NCBI GenBank assembly: GCA_963849635.1
Contig: CAWKIA010000001.1
Span: 1-64,000, forward strand
Length of the DNA: 64,000 bases
DNA from: CAVRUD01 sp963849635
GTDB lineage: Bacteria; Chloroflexota; Chloroflexia; Thermomicrobiales; UBA6265
Direction: 5' to 3'
Both the position numbers and the translations under genes were made by a program. The notes beneath the pieces were generated by a model. The model saw only the letters and a program-made list of their open reading frames with translations. It did not search any database and was not told the DNA's origin. This document shows, one piece after another, positions 17,451-25,962 of this stretch (position 1 is the stretch's first letter; each line of letters opens with the position of its first letter).

Positions 17451-18919
17451 TCAGCTGGAGCGGCGCACTTCAGCCCAGTGTGACAGGGCGTTGCCGACGC
17501 GAGTGGTTGGGGTGCTGCCGTCGTTTCGGGTTGTGATGGCGGTGCAGGCGCCATTGATGACGTCGCCGCGGTGATAGAGGTCGAGGTGGAGGCGATGGTG
17601 GCGGCGGCTGGCATCCGGGGTGCCGATGTCGCCGGGGAAGGTGCCGGTCAGGTGGCCGTCCTCGTAGGATGCGTCGTTGACGAGCATGCGGAGGTCGTCG
17701 CCGAGCTGGGCGTGGATGTCGCCTGATTCGGTGAACCAGAGCGTCAGGGGCAGGTCGCGCTGGTGGGTGTGAACCGTGCCCCGCCATTGGCCCAGGAGTT
17801 CGGGAACCTGCGTGTAGGCGGGGGGCTTCTGCGCCTCGATCGCCACTCGCTCGGCGCGATAGCGATCGGCCTGCCCATCCAGATTGGGCAGGAGCGATGC
17901 GACGATGTCGGCAAAGAGGGTGGACGGGAACGATCGGGCTCGCGGAGCTTCCGTTGGTCAGCACGACGATGGACGATCTGCTCCGAGGGGATCGTCAGCA
18001 GCAAGGTGCGGACGCCTCCCATCCCGCCGGCGTGTGAGACGAGCGTGTAGCCACTGTAGTCCGGGTCGATGCGCCAGCCGATGCCGTAGGCGTTGTCGTG
18101 GGGCCAGTGCGACGAAGGGGCGTGCATGGCGTCGAGCGACGCATCGGAGAGGATGCGGTTCTGGTCCGCCTGCCGCGCCTTGACGTGGAACATGCCGAAG
18201 CGCAGGAGGTCGTGGGCGCTGGAGTAGACGGCCGATCCTCCTGGGTGGTCGAAGTCGTAGAAGGGCAGAGGTAGGCCATCGGGGGCGTAACGCGCGGCGG
18301 CGTAGGGCGCCAGCCCGGGGGCGATGCCGATGGACGAGCGGGTCATGCCGAGGGGGAGAAAAACCTCTTCACGCATGAAGTCGGCGTACGGCCTGGCGGA
18401 GACGCGCTCGATGACGTAGTCGAGGATGCCGTAGCCCAGGTTGGAGTATTGCGGGCGCTGGCCAGGCGCGGTGACGAGGTTGGCGTAGCGGCGGATCGTC
18501 TCGTCCATTGGAGGGCGGTGGTCCGGCTCGTCCTCATAGAAGAAGTGGTAATGCAGCGGGAGGCCGGAGGTGTGATCGGCGATGCGGCGCACGGTGGCGT
18601 CGGCCGCGTCTCCCACCCGGGCGGTCACCTGCGCGTCGCCCAGGTAGTCGTTCACTGGGCGATCCAGATCGATCAAGCCGCGCTCGACCAGGATCATCAG
18701 CCCGGTCGTGGTGATTGGTTTGGAGATGGAGGCGAGCGAATAGGGCGTGTGCGGCGTCGCGTGCAGGCGGGCCTCGCGGTCCGCCCAGCCGAAGGCCTCC
18801 TCCCACAGGATCTCGTCGCCCTGGGCTACCGCGACGGCGACGGAGGGTATGCCGTGCTCCAGCATCTGCTTATGGATGATCTCGCGGATGTGTCCGAATC
18901 GCTCAGAGGTCTTCACCAT
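17451..18919 (-). CDS. Beta-lactamase-fold serine hydrolase (two frameshifts)
   Basis: Restored length is about 488 residues from the ATG at 18919. The catalytic domain shows SLASISKPITTTG (S-x-x-K), YSNLGYGILDYV (Y-x-N) and LVSHAGGMGGV (H-x-G). Two extra bases break the frame: near 17971, where IPSEQIV should continue IVVLTNGSS, and near 17918, where it should continue FADIVASLLPNLDGQADRY. The last 130 residues (GQWRGTVHTHQRDLPLTLWFTES) form the lipocalin-like C-terminal domain often found behind this fold. There is no signal peptide, so a cytoplasmic esterase or peptidase is likely. Divergent from promoter E and the DoxX gene. Confidence 0.8.
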
Positions 18920-19053
18920 CACCGTCAGTTCCCGCGACGTCGATACCTCCACGAGCCGAAGAAGACGTTCATCTGATTTACATGTTGGCGGATCGTCTCG
19001 CAAAACGGCACGGGGCGCCACACCGTCCGGGCTGAGGAAGATGCGAGCGGGTG

Positions 19054-19108
19054 TTGAGGCGATGTTGAGGGGTGCCGTCACAACGCGTTGAGGAGGCGGC
19101 TCTATCTT
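19054..19108 (+). promoter_or_regulatory. TTGAG-repeat promoter, site E (DoxX gene)
   Basis: TTGAG at 19054, 19065 and 19088, then TATCTT at 19103 as the -10: spacings 11, 23 and 15 exactly. The next gene in this direction is the DoxX-like gene at 19344. Between them a 12-codon frame, GTG at about 19180 with AAAGGAG upstream, could encode a leader peptide. Confidence 0.7.
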
Positions 19109-19343
19109 CGTATCACGTCAGGTCGCCCGGGGTGCTGCTCGGTCGGGGCTGTCGATTGAGTCGAAAGGAGACGCGAGGCGTGAGCGAAGTACTCGACGAC
19201 GAGGGAATCGGTTCTTAGGGCGCCCTTAGAGAGGCGCGGCAGGATAGGTGACGTGGTCCGGAGGATGGACCACGGCGATGGACAGCCGACTCAGCGGGCG
19301 ATGCCACGGGTGATCGTCGCGGACAGTGGACAAGGGATGAACC

Positions 19344-19902
19344 ATGAAGCGTCGAGTTGCGGAGGTCGGGCAGGTCCAGCGGGAATTGACCCGGTTCCTG
19401 GCCCGGTACAGCGTGCCGTTCTTGCGGGTCAGCCTGGGGCTTGTCTTCCTGGGGTTTGGATTGCTGAAGTTCGCGCCGGGGGTGAGTCCGGCCGAGGATA
19501 TCTCCGCCCGGACGGTGGACGCGCTGTCGTTGGGGATCGTCGAAGGGCGGGTCGCCACTGTGCTGGTGGCGCTGATGGAGACGGCCATTGGGCTCTGTCT
19601 GGTGACGGGCAGGAGGATCAAGCTCGGGTTGGGACTGCTGGGGATGGCGATGGTCGGGGTGCTCTCGCCGCTGGTGCTCTTTCCGGGAGAGCTGTTCGAC
19701 GGTAAGTACAACGCGCCGACGATTGATCGGGCAGTACGTCTTGAAGGACATCGTGCTGCTGGCCGGGACGCTGGTGGTGCTCGCCTGGGAGATGAATCGG
19801 AGCGCCCTCATGGGTGGCCAGCCGGGCGGCGGAACGGCGATGGAGACCGTTCGCCATGATGCGCCGCGGCCAGCGCGGGCTCCGCAGCGGGTGTGGACAT
19901 AG
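19344..19902 (+). CDS. DoxX-like membrane protein (one frameshift)
   Basis: 185 residues when one extra base at 19728 is removed (TIDGQYVLKDIVLLAGTLVVLAWEM). Four transmembrane helices are seen: FLRVSLGLVFLGFGLLKFAPG, VATVLVALMETAIGLCLVTG, LGLLGMAMVGVLSPLVLFP, and the restored last one. The F-G-x-L-K-F motif after helix 1 and the E-x-x-x-G in helix 2 are typical of DoxX/DUF417-type proteins, which associate with redox or stress functions. AAGGGATG precedes the ATG. It is expressed from promoter site E and followed by a strong terminator. Confidence 0.78.
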
Positions 19903-19907
19903 TCCTG

Positions 19908-19939
19908 GGGAGGACCGGAGAGCGCTCTCCGGTCCTCCC
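19908..19939 (+). terminator. Perfect 32-bp palindrome terminator
   Basis: GGGAGGACCGGAGAGC directly followed by its reverse complement, then GTTCTTC, six bases after the restored DoxX stop codon. It is a strong stem with a weak T-tract. Confidence 0.8.
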
Positions 19940-19993
19940 GTTCTTCGCTCTGGGGTAGGGGTAGGGCAGGCCTGAGGAAGGTGGGAGGGGATC

Positions 19994-20048
19994 TTGAGCG
20001 GATGTTGAGGTTTGGAGGCAGGGGATGTTGAGCCTGCTCTCCTAGGAT
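19994..20048 (+). promoter_or_regulatory. TTGAG-repeat promoter, site B (small membrane protein)
   Basis: TTGAG at 19994, 20005 and 20028, then TAGGAT at 20043: spacings 11, 23 and 15. The sequence TTGAGCGGATGTTGAGGTTT is identical to site C. It drives the gene at 20160. A further TCGAG-N6-TCGAA pair with the same pitch lies at 20075-20090 in the leader. Confidence 0.72.
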
Positions 20049-20159
20049 CGAAACAAGAAAACTGACAACTGCTGTCGAGTCGATGTCGAAAACGGGGGCT
20101 GCCGAACGACTACTAGGTGTAAGGACGTTGAGCGGTCGGAACGGAGAGGAGGAACGGAC

Positions 20160-20372
20160 ATGACACCTCAGGCGCACGGATTCGGATCGGTGCTGGAGCA
20201 GGCGAGCGAGCGGTTTCAGGCGGTCATGGCGGTGGTGCTGGCCGTCGGTCTCCTCACCGCGGTCGTCACCGATGGCGCGGTGCCGGCGATCGTGACCAAG
20301 GTCCTGCTGGCGACGATGGTGGTGCCGACCGTGATGGTTGCGCTCGGACTGACCCATACGCCCGAGGCTTGA
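20160..20372 (+). CDS. Small two-helix membrane protein, copy 2
   Basis: 70 residues, MTPQAHGFGSVLEQ, with two transmembrane helices as in copy 1 at 17057, but ending shortly after the second helix. A GAGAGGAGG ribosome-binding site lies upstream. Conserved leader, coding region and terminator show that the whole unit was duplicated; only this copy has the full TTGAG promoter. Function unknown; being in the proposed regulon with DoxX, SHOCT and transporter genes suggests an envelope-related role. Confidence 0.75.
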   Translation: MTPQAHGFGSVLEQASERFQAVMAVVLAVGLLTAVVTDGAVPAIVTKVLLATMVVPTVMVALGLTHTPEA

Positions 20373-20422
20373 GATTCGAGCACGTCGACGGACGGAGATG
20401 CAATCCATGCAACATGTGGGGT

Positions 20423-20450
20423 GAAGCCCCGGCCAGACGGCCGGGGCTTC
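20423..20450 (+). terminator. Terminator after copy 2
   Basis: GAAGCCCCGGCC, AGAC loop, GGCCGGGGCTTC: the same 12-bp stem as at 17355-17382. Confidence 0.8.
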
Positions 20451-20519
20451 GTCGTGTGTGGGGCGTGACTCGGTGGTGGGATTCGTCTGATGGGTAACTC
20501 ACGAAGGTGCGAGGGGAAG

Positions 20520-20574
20520 TTGAGCGGATGTTGAGGTTTGGGCGCACGGGATGTTGAGCCTCCTTTCCTAGGAT
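20520..20574 (+). promoter_or_regulatory. TTGAG-repeat promoter, site C (SHOCT gene)
   Basis: TTGAG at 20520, 20531 and 20554, then TAGGAT at 20569: spacings 11, 23 and 15, and nearly identical to site B. It lies 73 bases before the SHOCT gene. Confidence 0.72.
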
Positions 20575-20647
20575 CAAAGAAGACAAACGGGGCGTGGGCC
20601 GGCCAAGGGGCTGGCGGCGGACCGTCTGAGGATGAACGGAGTTTCCG

Positions 20648-20944
20648 ATGGTTGATTCGGCAGTTGGGTCGCTGGTGCTCGCGAGTGGTGGGCCCTGGGG
20701 AGACGGTTGGGACGGAGGGTGGCTGCTGGCGCGGCTGGCCTTCACGATCCTGTGGATCGTCGTCGTGTTCACGATCGTCCGGTTCGTGATCTTTGGCCGG
20801 TTTGGCCGCTGGGGCGGCCGTGGCCGGGGCGGCTGGGGGCCGTCGCCGATGGAGCGGGCCCAGGGTGTGCTGGCTGAGCGCTATGCCTGGGGCGAGATCG
20901 ACGCCGAGGAGTACCGAGCGCGGTCGAAGACGCTGAAGGGGTAG
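20648..20944 (+). CDS. SHOCT-domain membrane protein
   Basis: 98 residues: a transmembrane helix at about 27-48 (LLARLAFTILWIVVVFTIVRF), a Gly/Arg-rich linker, and a C-terminal SHOCT motif (AQGVLAERYAWGEIDAEEYRARSKTL). SHOCT is a short C-terminal oligomerisation motif attached to many membrane or phage proteins. It is transcribed from promoter site C; the gene is short and monocistronic, with a hairpin repeat after it. The precise role is unknown. Confidence 0.85.
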   Translation: MVDSAVGSLVLASGGPWGDGWDGGWLLARLAFTILWIVVVFTIVRFVIFGRFGRWGGRGRGGWGPSPMERAQGVLAERYAWGEIDAEEYRARSKTLKG

Positions 20945-20976
20945 GGACGAGGCGGCGAGGCGGCGAGGCGATTCGC

Positions 20977-21028
20977 CCCCTAACCCCCTGCCCCCTTCCC
21001 CCTGCCGCAGCAGGGGGAAGGGGGAGAT
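20977..21028. repeat. CCCCCTAACCCCC hairpin repeat, copy 1
   Basis: CCCCCTAACCCCC..GCCCCCTTCCCCCTGC pairs with GCAGGGGGAAGGGGGAG. Similar elements follow at 27686-27736, 41793-41850, 53371-53425 and 63177-63238, always just after a gene, so they probably act as 3'-end stem-loops or are dispersed repeats. Three direct GAGGCGGC octamers stand just before it. Confidence 0.6.
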
Positions 21029-21052
21029 GGCAGCCCGATGAGGAGATTTGAG

Positions 21053-22051
21053 ATGAGTGGTCGTGGTGTTGAGGTCGTGGTTGCCGAGGATGTGATGGGC
21101 GGGATGAGCCGGAGGGCGGCGTTGCAGGCGTTGGGGGTTGGTGGGATTGCGGCGGTGCTGGCGGGGCGGGAGGTTCGCGGGGTGGCGGCCCAGGAGGCGA
21201 GTCCGGCCGCGGGGACGCCGGTCGCTGAGGAGGAACTGGCGGCGATTGCGGGGTCGGTGCGGTACCAGCACCCGGAGAAGCGGTACTTCTACCTGCCGGG
21301 GGTGGGGGATGACGCGGTCGCGGCGGCGATCCACGGCCTCGATGTCGAGACCTACCTCCAGATCAAGGCGCAGTTCGATGAAGCGGCCAGGGGGGCGGCC
21401 GAGGAGTTGCTGGCGGACGCGGAGTTCGCGGCAATGGTGGACAGGCTGCCGTTCAAGGCGGGGGAGACGGTGCTCGGGATCGGGGCGAGCCAGATGGACG
21501 ACTTGCAGTCGTGATTCGAGATCCTGCGGCACCTGCTGGAGATCCGGCGAGGTGGAGATGGCATCCAGATGATCAACATGGCCGTCTCTGGCCAGACCTC
21601 GACCGATGCGCTGCGCTACTTCCCCGGGGTGTTGGGGATGACGCAGGCGAATTGGGTCTTCTGTGGGGTGGCTGGCAATGACCTGACCCGGATCGCGGCG
21701 CTGCCGGATCGCACGCTGGTCAGTTTCGTCGATTCGGAAGCCAACAAGCTGGCGATGCGGCAGGTCGCGGCGGACCCGGCGATCGGTTGGGTCTGGGTGA
21801 ACCAGTGGCCGTCGGATGAGGAGCGGATCGCGAGCAACCCGGGCTTCCAGATGGGCGGCTCGAGCTGGCGGAACGCCGATGTCGATGTCGCCAATGCGTT
21901 CTACTCGGCACAATCGGAGACGGTGGTCGATCTGCACACGGCCTTTGGCAGCCCCGTCGTGCTGGAGCTGCTGGAGGAGGACGGCCTGCATCCGTCGCTG
22001 GAAGGACAGAAGGTCTCTGTGCGGGCGGTGGTGGAGTCGCTGGCGGGGTGA
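21053..22051 (+). CDS. Tat-exported SGNH/GDSL hydrolase-like protein with an in-frame TGA
   Basis: The frame is open from 21053 to 22051 except for one TGA at 21512-21514, in DDLQS*FEILRHLLEIR. Restored, it has about 332 residues. N-terminal SRRAALQALGVGGIAAVLAG is a twin-arginine-type signal. Block I is VLGIGASQMDD (catalytic Ser), block III VAGNDL, and the last block DGLHPSLEGQ carries the Asp-His pair. All these are typical of SGNH esterases. A TGG Trp codon changed to TGA by one base is the simplest explanation; recoding or readthrough is less likely. The start at 21053 has AGGAG eight bases upstream. Confidence 0.72.
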
Positions 22052-22105
22052 GGCGGTGTTCTGGCCGAGCAGCGGCGTTCTCGCCGGTAAAGGAGCGTTG
22101 TTCGA

Positions 22106-22672
22106 ATGGCTACTGCGACTTCGACCATGGCGCGATCCCGGACGGGCTGGCGCCTGACGCCGGGGATGCGCAAGGCCACGCTGGTGGTGCACATCGTCTG
22201 CGGGGTGGGGTGGATGGGGGCGGATGTCGTCCTCGGCATCCTGCTCTTCCGGGGACTGACGACGGACGACGGGTCGGTGGCGGCGAGTTGCTACATCGCG
22301 GTGAGCGAGTTCGTGCCGATCGCCGTGCCGCCCTTGAGCCTGGGTGTGCTGCTGACGGGACTGCTGCTGGGCTGGGGCTCGAAGTGGGGCGTGCTGCGCT
22401 ACTGGTGGGTGCTGGTCAAGCTGGTTTTGTCGGCCATCATGGTGATTTTGGTCTTCACCAGCTTGATTCCAGGGGTCAATGACCTCAACTCGCCGGACGC
22501 GACCATCAGCGCCGATGCGGTGCGCGACAGCCTTGGCTCGGCGCCATCGCAAATGATGTTTCCACCGATCGTGTCGTTCTTGATGTTGGGCACCGCGGCG
22601 GTGCTTTCGGTTTACAAGCCCTGGCGACGGACGCCGTGGACGGCGACGCTGGGGCGAACGGAGGAACGGTGA
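22106..22672 (+). CDS. DUF2269-like four-helix membrane protein
   Basis: 188 residues with four transmembrane helices: ATLVVHIVCGVGWMGADVVLGILLF, FVPIAVPPLSLGVLLTGLLLG, WVLVKLVLSAIMVILVFTSLI, and FPPIVSFLMLGTAAVLSVYKPW. A His in helix 1 (VVHIVCGVGWMGAD) is conserved in DUF2269-type integral membrane proteins. The start is preceded by AAAGGAG. Its TGA overlaps the ATG of the next gene by one base (TGATG), so the two are translationally coupled. Confidence 0.75.
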   Translation: MATATSTMARSRTGWRLTPGMRKATLVVHIVCGVGWMGADVVLGILLFRGLTTDDGSVAASCYIAVSEFVPIAVPPLSLGVLLTGLLLGWGSKWGVLRYWWVLVKLVLSAIMVILVFTSLIPGVNDLNSPDATISADAVRDSLGSAPSQMMFPPIVSFLMLGTAAVLSVYKPWRRTPWTATLGRTEER

Positions 22673-23109
22673 TGACGACTGCAACTGGTCGAAACGATGA
22701 GACGGAACAGGGTGTACTGGCGTTAGTAGACGAGTGGGCCCGGGCGGAGCTGGCGATGGACGGCTCGGCGCTGGATGGGCTCTTGGCGGCTGACTTCGTT
22801 GGGGTCGGGCCGTTCGGGTACCTGCTCACGAGGGAGCAGTGGGTGCAGCGATACGAATCTGGGGTGCTGCAGCAACAAGCCTTCGCCCTGGAGGACCCGG
22901 CTGTGCGGCTCTATGGCGAGACGGCGGTGGTGATCGGCAGCCAGAATCAGCGTACGACCCACCAGGACAAGGATGTAAGCGGGCGGTTCCGGGCAACACT
23001 GGTTGCGGTTCGGAGTGGCGGCGATTGGCGGCTGGCGGGGTTGCACCTCAGCCCGCAGGCGGATGCCGGACCGCCCCAGGGCGGGCCGCCGGCCGGTCTG
23101 GGGCGATAG
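22672..23109 (+). CDS. SnoaL-like/DUF4440 (NTF2-fold) protein
   Basis: A 145-residue cytoplasmic NTF2-like protein. LVDEWARAELAMDGSALDGLLAADFVGVGPFG is the helix and cavity-entry segment, and VRLYGETAVVIGSQNQRTTHQDKDVSGRFRATLVAVRSGGDWRLAGLHLS the beta-sheet; together they match nuclear-transport-factor-2-like DUF4440 domains. Enzymatic activity is not implied. It is coupled to the membrane protein before it and is followed 12 bases later by the F420-type oxidoreductase, so a three-gene operon is likely. Confidence 0.8.
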   Translation: MTTATGRNDETEQGVLALVDEWARAELAMDGSALDGLLAADFVGVGPFGYLLTREQWVQRYESGVLQQQAFALEDPAVRLYGETAVVIGSQNQRTTHQDKDVSGRFRATLVAVRSGGDWRLAGLHLSPQADAGPPQGGPPAGLGR

Positions 23110-23121
23110 GGAGCATCGACA

Positions 23122-24009
23122 ATGAAAATCGGGCTCCATGTGATCGATTACGAGTTTCCGGGTGGATCGGCGGCGATCGGGCCGAGCCTGATCGAGCTGG
23201 CCGAAACGGCCGAGGGAGTGGGATTTGACGCCTTCGCGGTGGCGGATCATGTCTGGCAGAACCCGCACGTCGGCGGGCCGGAGCGGGACATGCTGGAGGC
23301 GTACACCACCCTCGGATTTATCGCGGCGCGAACGCGCCGGATGCGGTTGCTGACGGTGGTTTCGGCCGGCCATTTCCGCTCCCCCGGCATGCTGGTGAAG
23401 TCGGTCACGACGCTGGATGTTCTCTCTGGGGGCAGAGCGGCGCTGGGGATTGGGACGGGGCATGATGCCGCCGAGTCGGCAGGGCTGGGCATCCCGATGC
23501 CTCCATTGAAGGACCGGTTCGAGCAACTCGAGGAGACGCTCAAGATCTGCAAGGGGATGTGGAGCGGCGACCGGGGCGACCAGGCGGCGTTCGACGGGGA
23601 GCATTTTCACCTGGAGCGGATGCTCAACATGCCGCAGAGCCTGAGCCGGCCGCATCCGCCGATCATGATCGGCGGATCGGGCGAGAAGAAGACGCTGCGC
23701 CTGGTGGCGCGCTACGGCGATGCCTGCAATCTCTACCCGATGCCGGATATGCCCCACAAGCTCGATGTGCTACGCCGCCACTGCGAGGAAGAGGGGCGGG
23801 ACGAGGCGGAGATCGAAAAGACGAGCGTGGTGGTGATCCCCGCCCGCGAGGGCAAGGTGGACGCGGCGGCGATGATCGAGCAGATTCGCAACCTGGAGCG
23901 CACCGGGATCCAGACGGTCTACGCGCAGCTGCGGCCGGAGGCAGGGATTCAGCTTCAGAATGCTGTTGAAGTGATTGGCCGAGACGTGATCCCGGCGGTC
24001 GCGGGGTAG
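23122..24009 (+). CDS. LLM-class F420-dependent oxidoreductase
   Basis: A 295-residue luciferase-like monooxygenase TIM barrel of the F420-dependent type. MKIGLHVIDYEFPGG is strand 1, GFDAFAVADHVWQNP the loop with the DH dipeptide that contacts the deazaflavin, SAGHFRSPGMLVKSVTTLDVLSGGRAALGIGTGH the central phosphate-binding region, and PPIMIGGSGEKKTLRLVARYGDACN the C-terminal motif. Hydride transfer from reduced F420 to an unknown substrate is expected. A small coenzyme-F420 economy is in line with Chloroflexota and Actinobacteria. It is last in the operon starting at 22106. Confidence 0.88.
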   Translation: MKIGLHVIDYEFPGGSAAIGPSLIELAETAEGVGFDAFAVADHVWQNPHVGGPERDMLEAYTTLGFIAARTRRMRLLTVVSAGHFRSPGMLVKSVTTLDVLSGGRAALGIGTGHDAAESAGLGIPMPPLKDRFEQLEETLKICKGMWSGDRGDQAAFDGEHFHLERMLNMPQSLSRPHPPIMIGGSGEKKTLRLVARYGDACNLYPMPDMPHKLDVLRRHCEEEGRDEAEIEKTSVVVIPAREGKVDAAAMIEQIRNLERTGIQTVYAQLRPEAGIQLQNAVEVIGRDVIPAVAG

Positions 24010-24156
24010 GTCAAGTTGGTGCCCGTTGCGAGCAACCGGCAACGTTCGCTTCGGCGATGGCGACCAGATCTGTCGATTCCGGGGTGCTCGGTTCGACCAT
24101 CTGTTGCAGGTCCGACTGACCTGCTCAACGCGAAGATGCCAGAAAGGAGCATCCCC

Positions 24157-24459
24157 GTGGTCATCGTCGCAGGACACATCACCGTGGAGCCCCAGCAGCG
24201 CGATACCTATCTCGTGGGCTGCGTGAGCATCGTCGACCAGGCTCGGCGGGCAGATGGTTGCCTCGACTTTGCCATCTCCGCCGACCTGGTCGACTCTGGC
24301 CGCATCAACATCTTCGAGCGGTGGGAATCGCAGGCGGCGGTCGAATCCTTTCGCGGCAGCGGTCCCAGCGACGACCAGGGTGCCGCGATGCTCGCGGCTT
24401 CGGTGGCCGAGTTCGACGTCGCGGACGAGCGGCCGTTGTTCGGGGAAAGCACGGCTTAG
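24157..24459 (+). CDS. Antibiotic-biosynthesis-monooxygenase (ABM) domain protein
   Basis: A 100-residue single ABM ferredoxin-like domain: VAGHITVEPQQRDTYLVGCVSIVDQARRADGCLDFAIS then INIFERWESQAAVESF. These dimeric proteins include YgiN-type quinol monooxygenases and heme-degrading enzymes. The GTG at 24157 is chosen because AAAGGAG lies eight bases upstream; longer in-frame starts have none. A paralogous ABM gene is at 41472. The substrate is unknown. Confidence 0.82.
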   Translation: MVIVAGHITVEPQQRDTYLVGCVSIVDQARRADGCLDFAISADLVDSGRINIFERWESQAAVESFRGSGPSDDQGAAMLAASVAEFDVADERPLFGESTA

Positions 24460-24567
24460 CGGTGCACTTCAGATGCGCCGCGACCGAGATGCCAGGCAAA
24501 CGGCGATGAGTTTCGCAGTGATTCCAGTCTGTACCCACATCGATTAATCGCAATCGAGGAGAACACC

Positions 24568-25142
24568 ATGACCGCTACGTACACCTTCGACGTTTTTCCA
24601 GTCTTGACGGCTACGGCGCCGCCAGCGGCGACTGGACCGGCTACTGGGGCAAGCAAGGTCCAGAGTTGCTCGACCACCGCCTTGCTCTGTACGGCTCGGA
24701 TCTGCGGATGGTCTTCGGTGCCACCACCTATCGGGAATTCGCGCAGATGCTGGCCGCGAGCGACGAGCAGCCCGAGGTGCTCGACCCATGGGTCACGCGA
24801 ATGAGGAATATGCCGGCAACGGTGGTGTCTTCGACACTGGAGGGTCCCCTCGACTGGCCGGACGCGACCATCGCGAGGGGAGACGCCGTCGACATCGTCG
24901 CCCGGCTCAAGGAAGAGTCCGCGGTGCCGTTGCGCTCCCACGGCAGCCTGTCGTTGAACCGGGCGTTGATGGCCGCCGGTCTGGTCGACCACGTCCAGGT
25001 GACGCTCTTCCCGGTCATCACCGGTCAGACCGGGCAGTCCCCGATCTTCCAGGGCGCGGCCGACTTTGACCTGGAATTGGTCGAGCACCGGACGCTCGAC
25101 GGGCACATCCAGGAGCTCATCTACCGCCCCTCCCTCCATTGA
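24568..25142 (+). CDS. Dihydrofolate-reductase-family (RibD C-terminal) protein, copy 1, frameshifted
   Basis: The frame starts MTATYTFDVF with GAGGAG upstream. It breaks in the T5 run at 24593-24597; one more T restores SSLDGYGAASGDWTGYWGKQGPELLDHRLALYG and joins the second frame (MVFGATTYREF ... HGSLSLNRALMAAGLVDHVQVTLFPVITG). The restored protein is 191 residues. The family is the RibD-C/DHFR-like fold, which binds NADPH; GSLSLNRALMAAGLVD is the conserved nucleotide-binding helix. It is the first of two tandem copies; the next, at 25303, is about 75 percent identical. Substrate unknown. Confidence 0.8.
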
Positions 25143-25302
25143 TCGGCGCCGAGTCGGTGCTCCCGCCTCGACCTGGCCCTGAACGTTGTGAGCAGAGGCC
25201 GAGGCGAGCACCACTTGGGGGAGCAGGTCACCGAAGCAGCGTATGGAAAGTAGCCGAAGCCGCCAGCGCGCCGCCCCACGGCCTAGACACGAGGAGAACG
25301 AC

Positions 25303-25885
25303 ATGACCGCTACCTACACCTTCGATGTCTTTTGCACCCTCGACGGCTACGGCTCCTACAGCGCCGACGGCGACTGGGGTGGCTACTGGGGGAAGCACGG
25401 TCCCGAGTTTCTCGACCGTCGCCTCGCCATGTACAGCGAGGATCAGCGGATGGTTCTCGGGGCCAACACCTTCCGGCTGTTCGCCAAAATTATGGGATTG
25501 AGCACCGGGGAGTTGAAGGAAGCTCGACCCCGTGAACACCCGGATGAGGAGCATGCCGACAACGGTGGTGTCGACGACACTCGAAGGGCCCCTTGACTGG
25601 CCGGACGCGACCCTCGTGAGCGGCGACGCCGTTGACGTTGTCGCCCGGCTCAAGGAGGAGTCCGCGGTGCCGTTGCGCTCGCACGGCAGCCTCTCATTGA
25701 ATCGGGCGCTGATGGCCGCTGGCCTGGTTGACCTCGTGCAGGTGACGCTCTTCCCGGTCATCTCCGGGCGGACTGGGCAGAAACCGATCTTCCAGGATGC
25801 GGCCGACTTTGACCTGGAGCTGGTCGAGCACCGGACACTCGACGGTCATATCCAGGAGCTCATCTACCGACCCTCTCTTCATTGA
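25303..25885 (+). CDS. Dihydrofolate-reductase-family protein, copy 2, frameshifted
   Basis: Tandem paralog of the gene at 24568: MTATYTFDVFCTLDGYGSYSADGDWGGYWGKHGPEFLDRRLAMY. One extra G near 25522 breaks the frame after GELKE; removal continues LDPVNTRMRSMPTTVVSTTLEGPLDWPDATL to HIQELIYRPSLH. The restored product has 193 residues. GAGGAGAACGAC precedes the ATG as in copy 1, so the ribosome-binding site was duplicated too. That both copies are broken, at different sites, favours independent indels in the consensus over shared decay. Confidence 0.8.
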
Positions 25886-25962
25886 CATGCTCCAGAGAAA
25901 AATTGCCGGTGGGCCGGTAGGCCGTTTCGGAGTTGAACCGATACGCACTGAGGGAGACGAGC

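Noticed and set aside
19180..19218. 12-codon frame with AAAGGAG between promoter E and DoxX
   Set aside because: Could be a leader peptide, but too short to call a gene without comparative evidence.
20216..22684. 822-codon minus-strand open frame opposite the SHOCT, SGNH and DUF2269 genes
   Set aside because: Pro/Arg/His-rich shadow in high-GC DNA; crosses promoters and terminators of real plus-strand genes.
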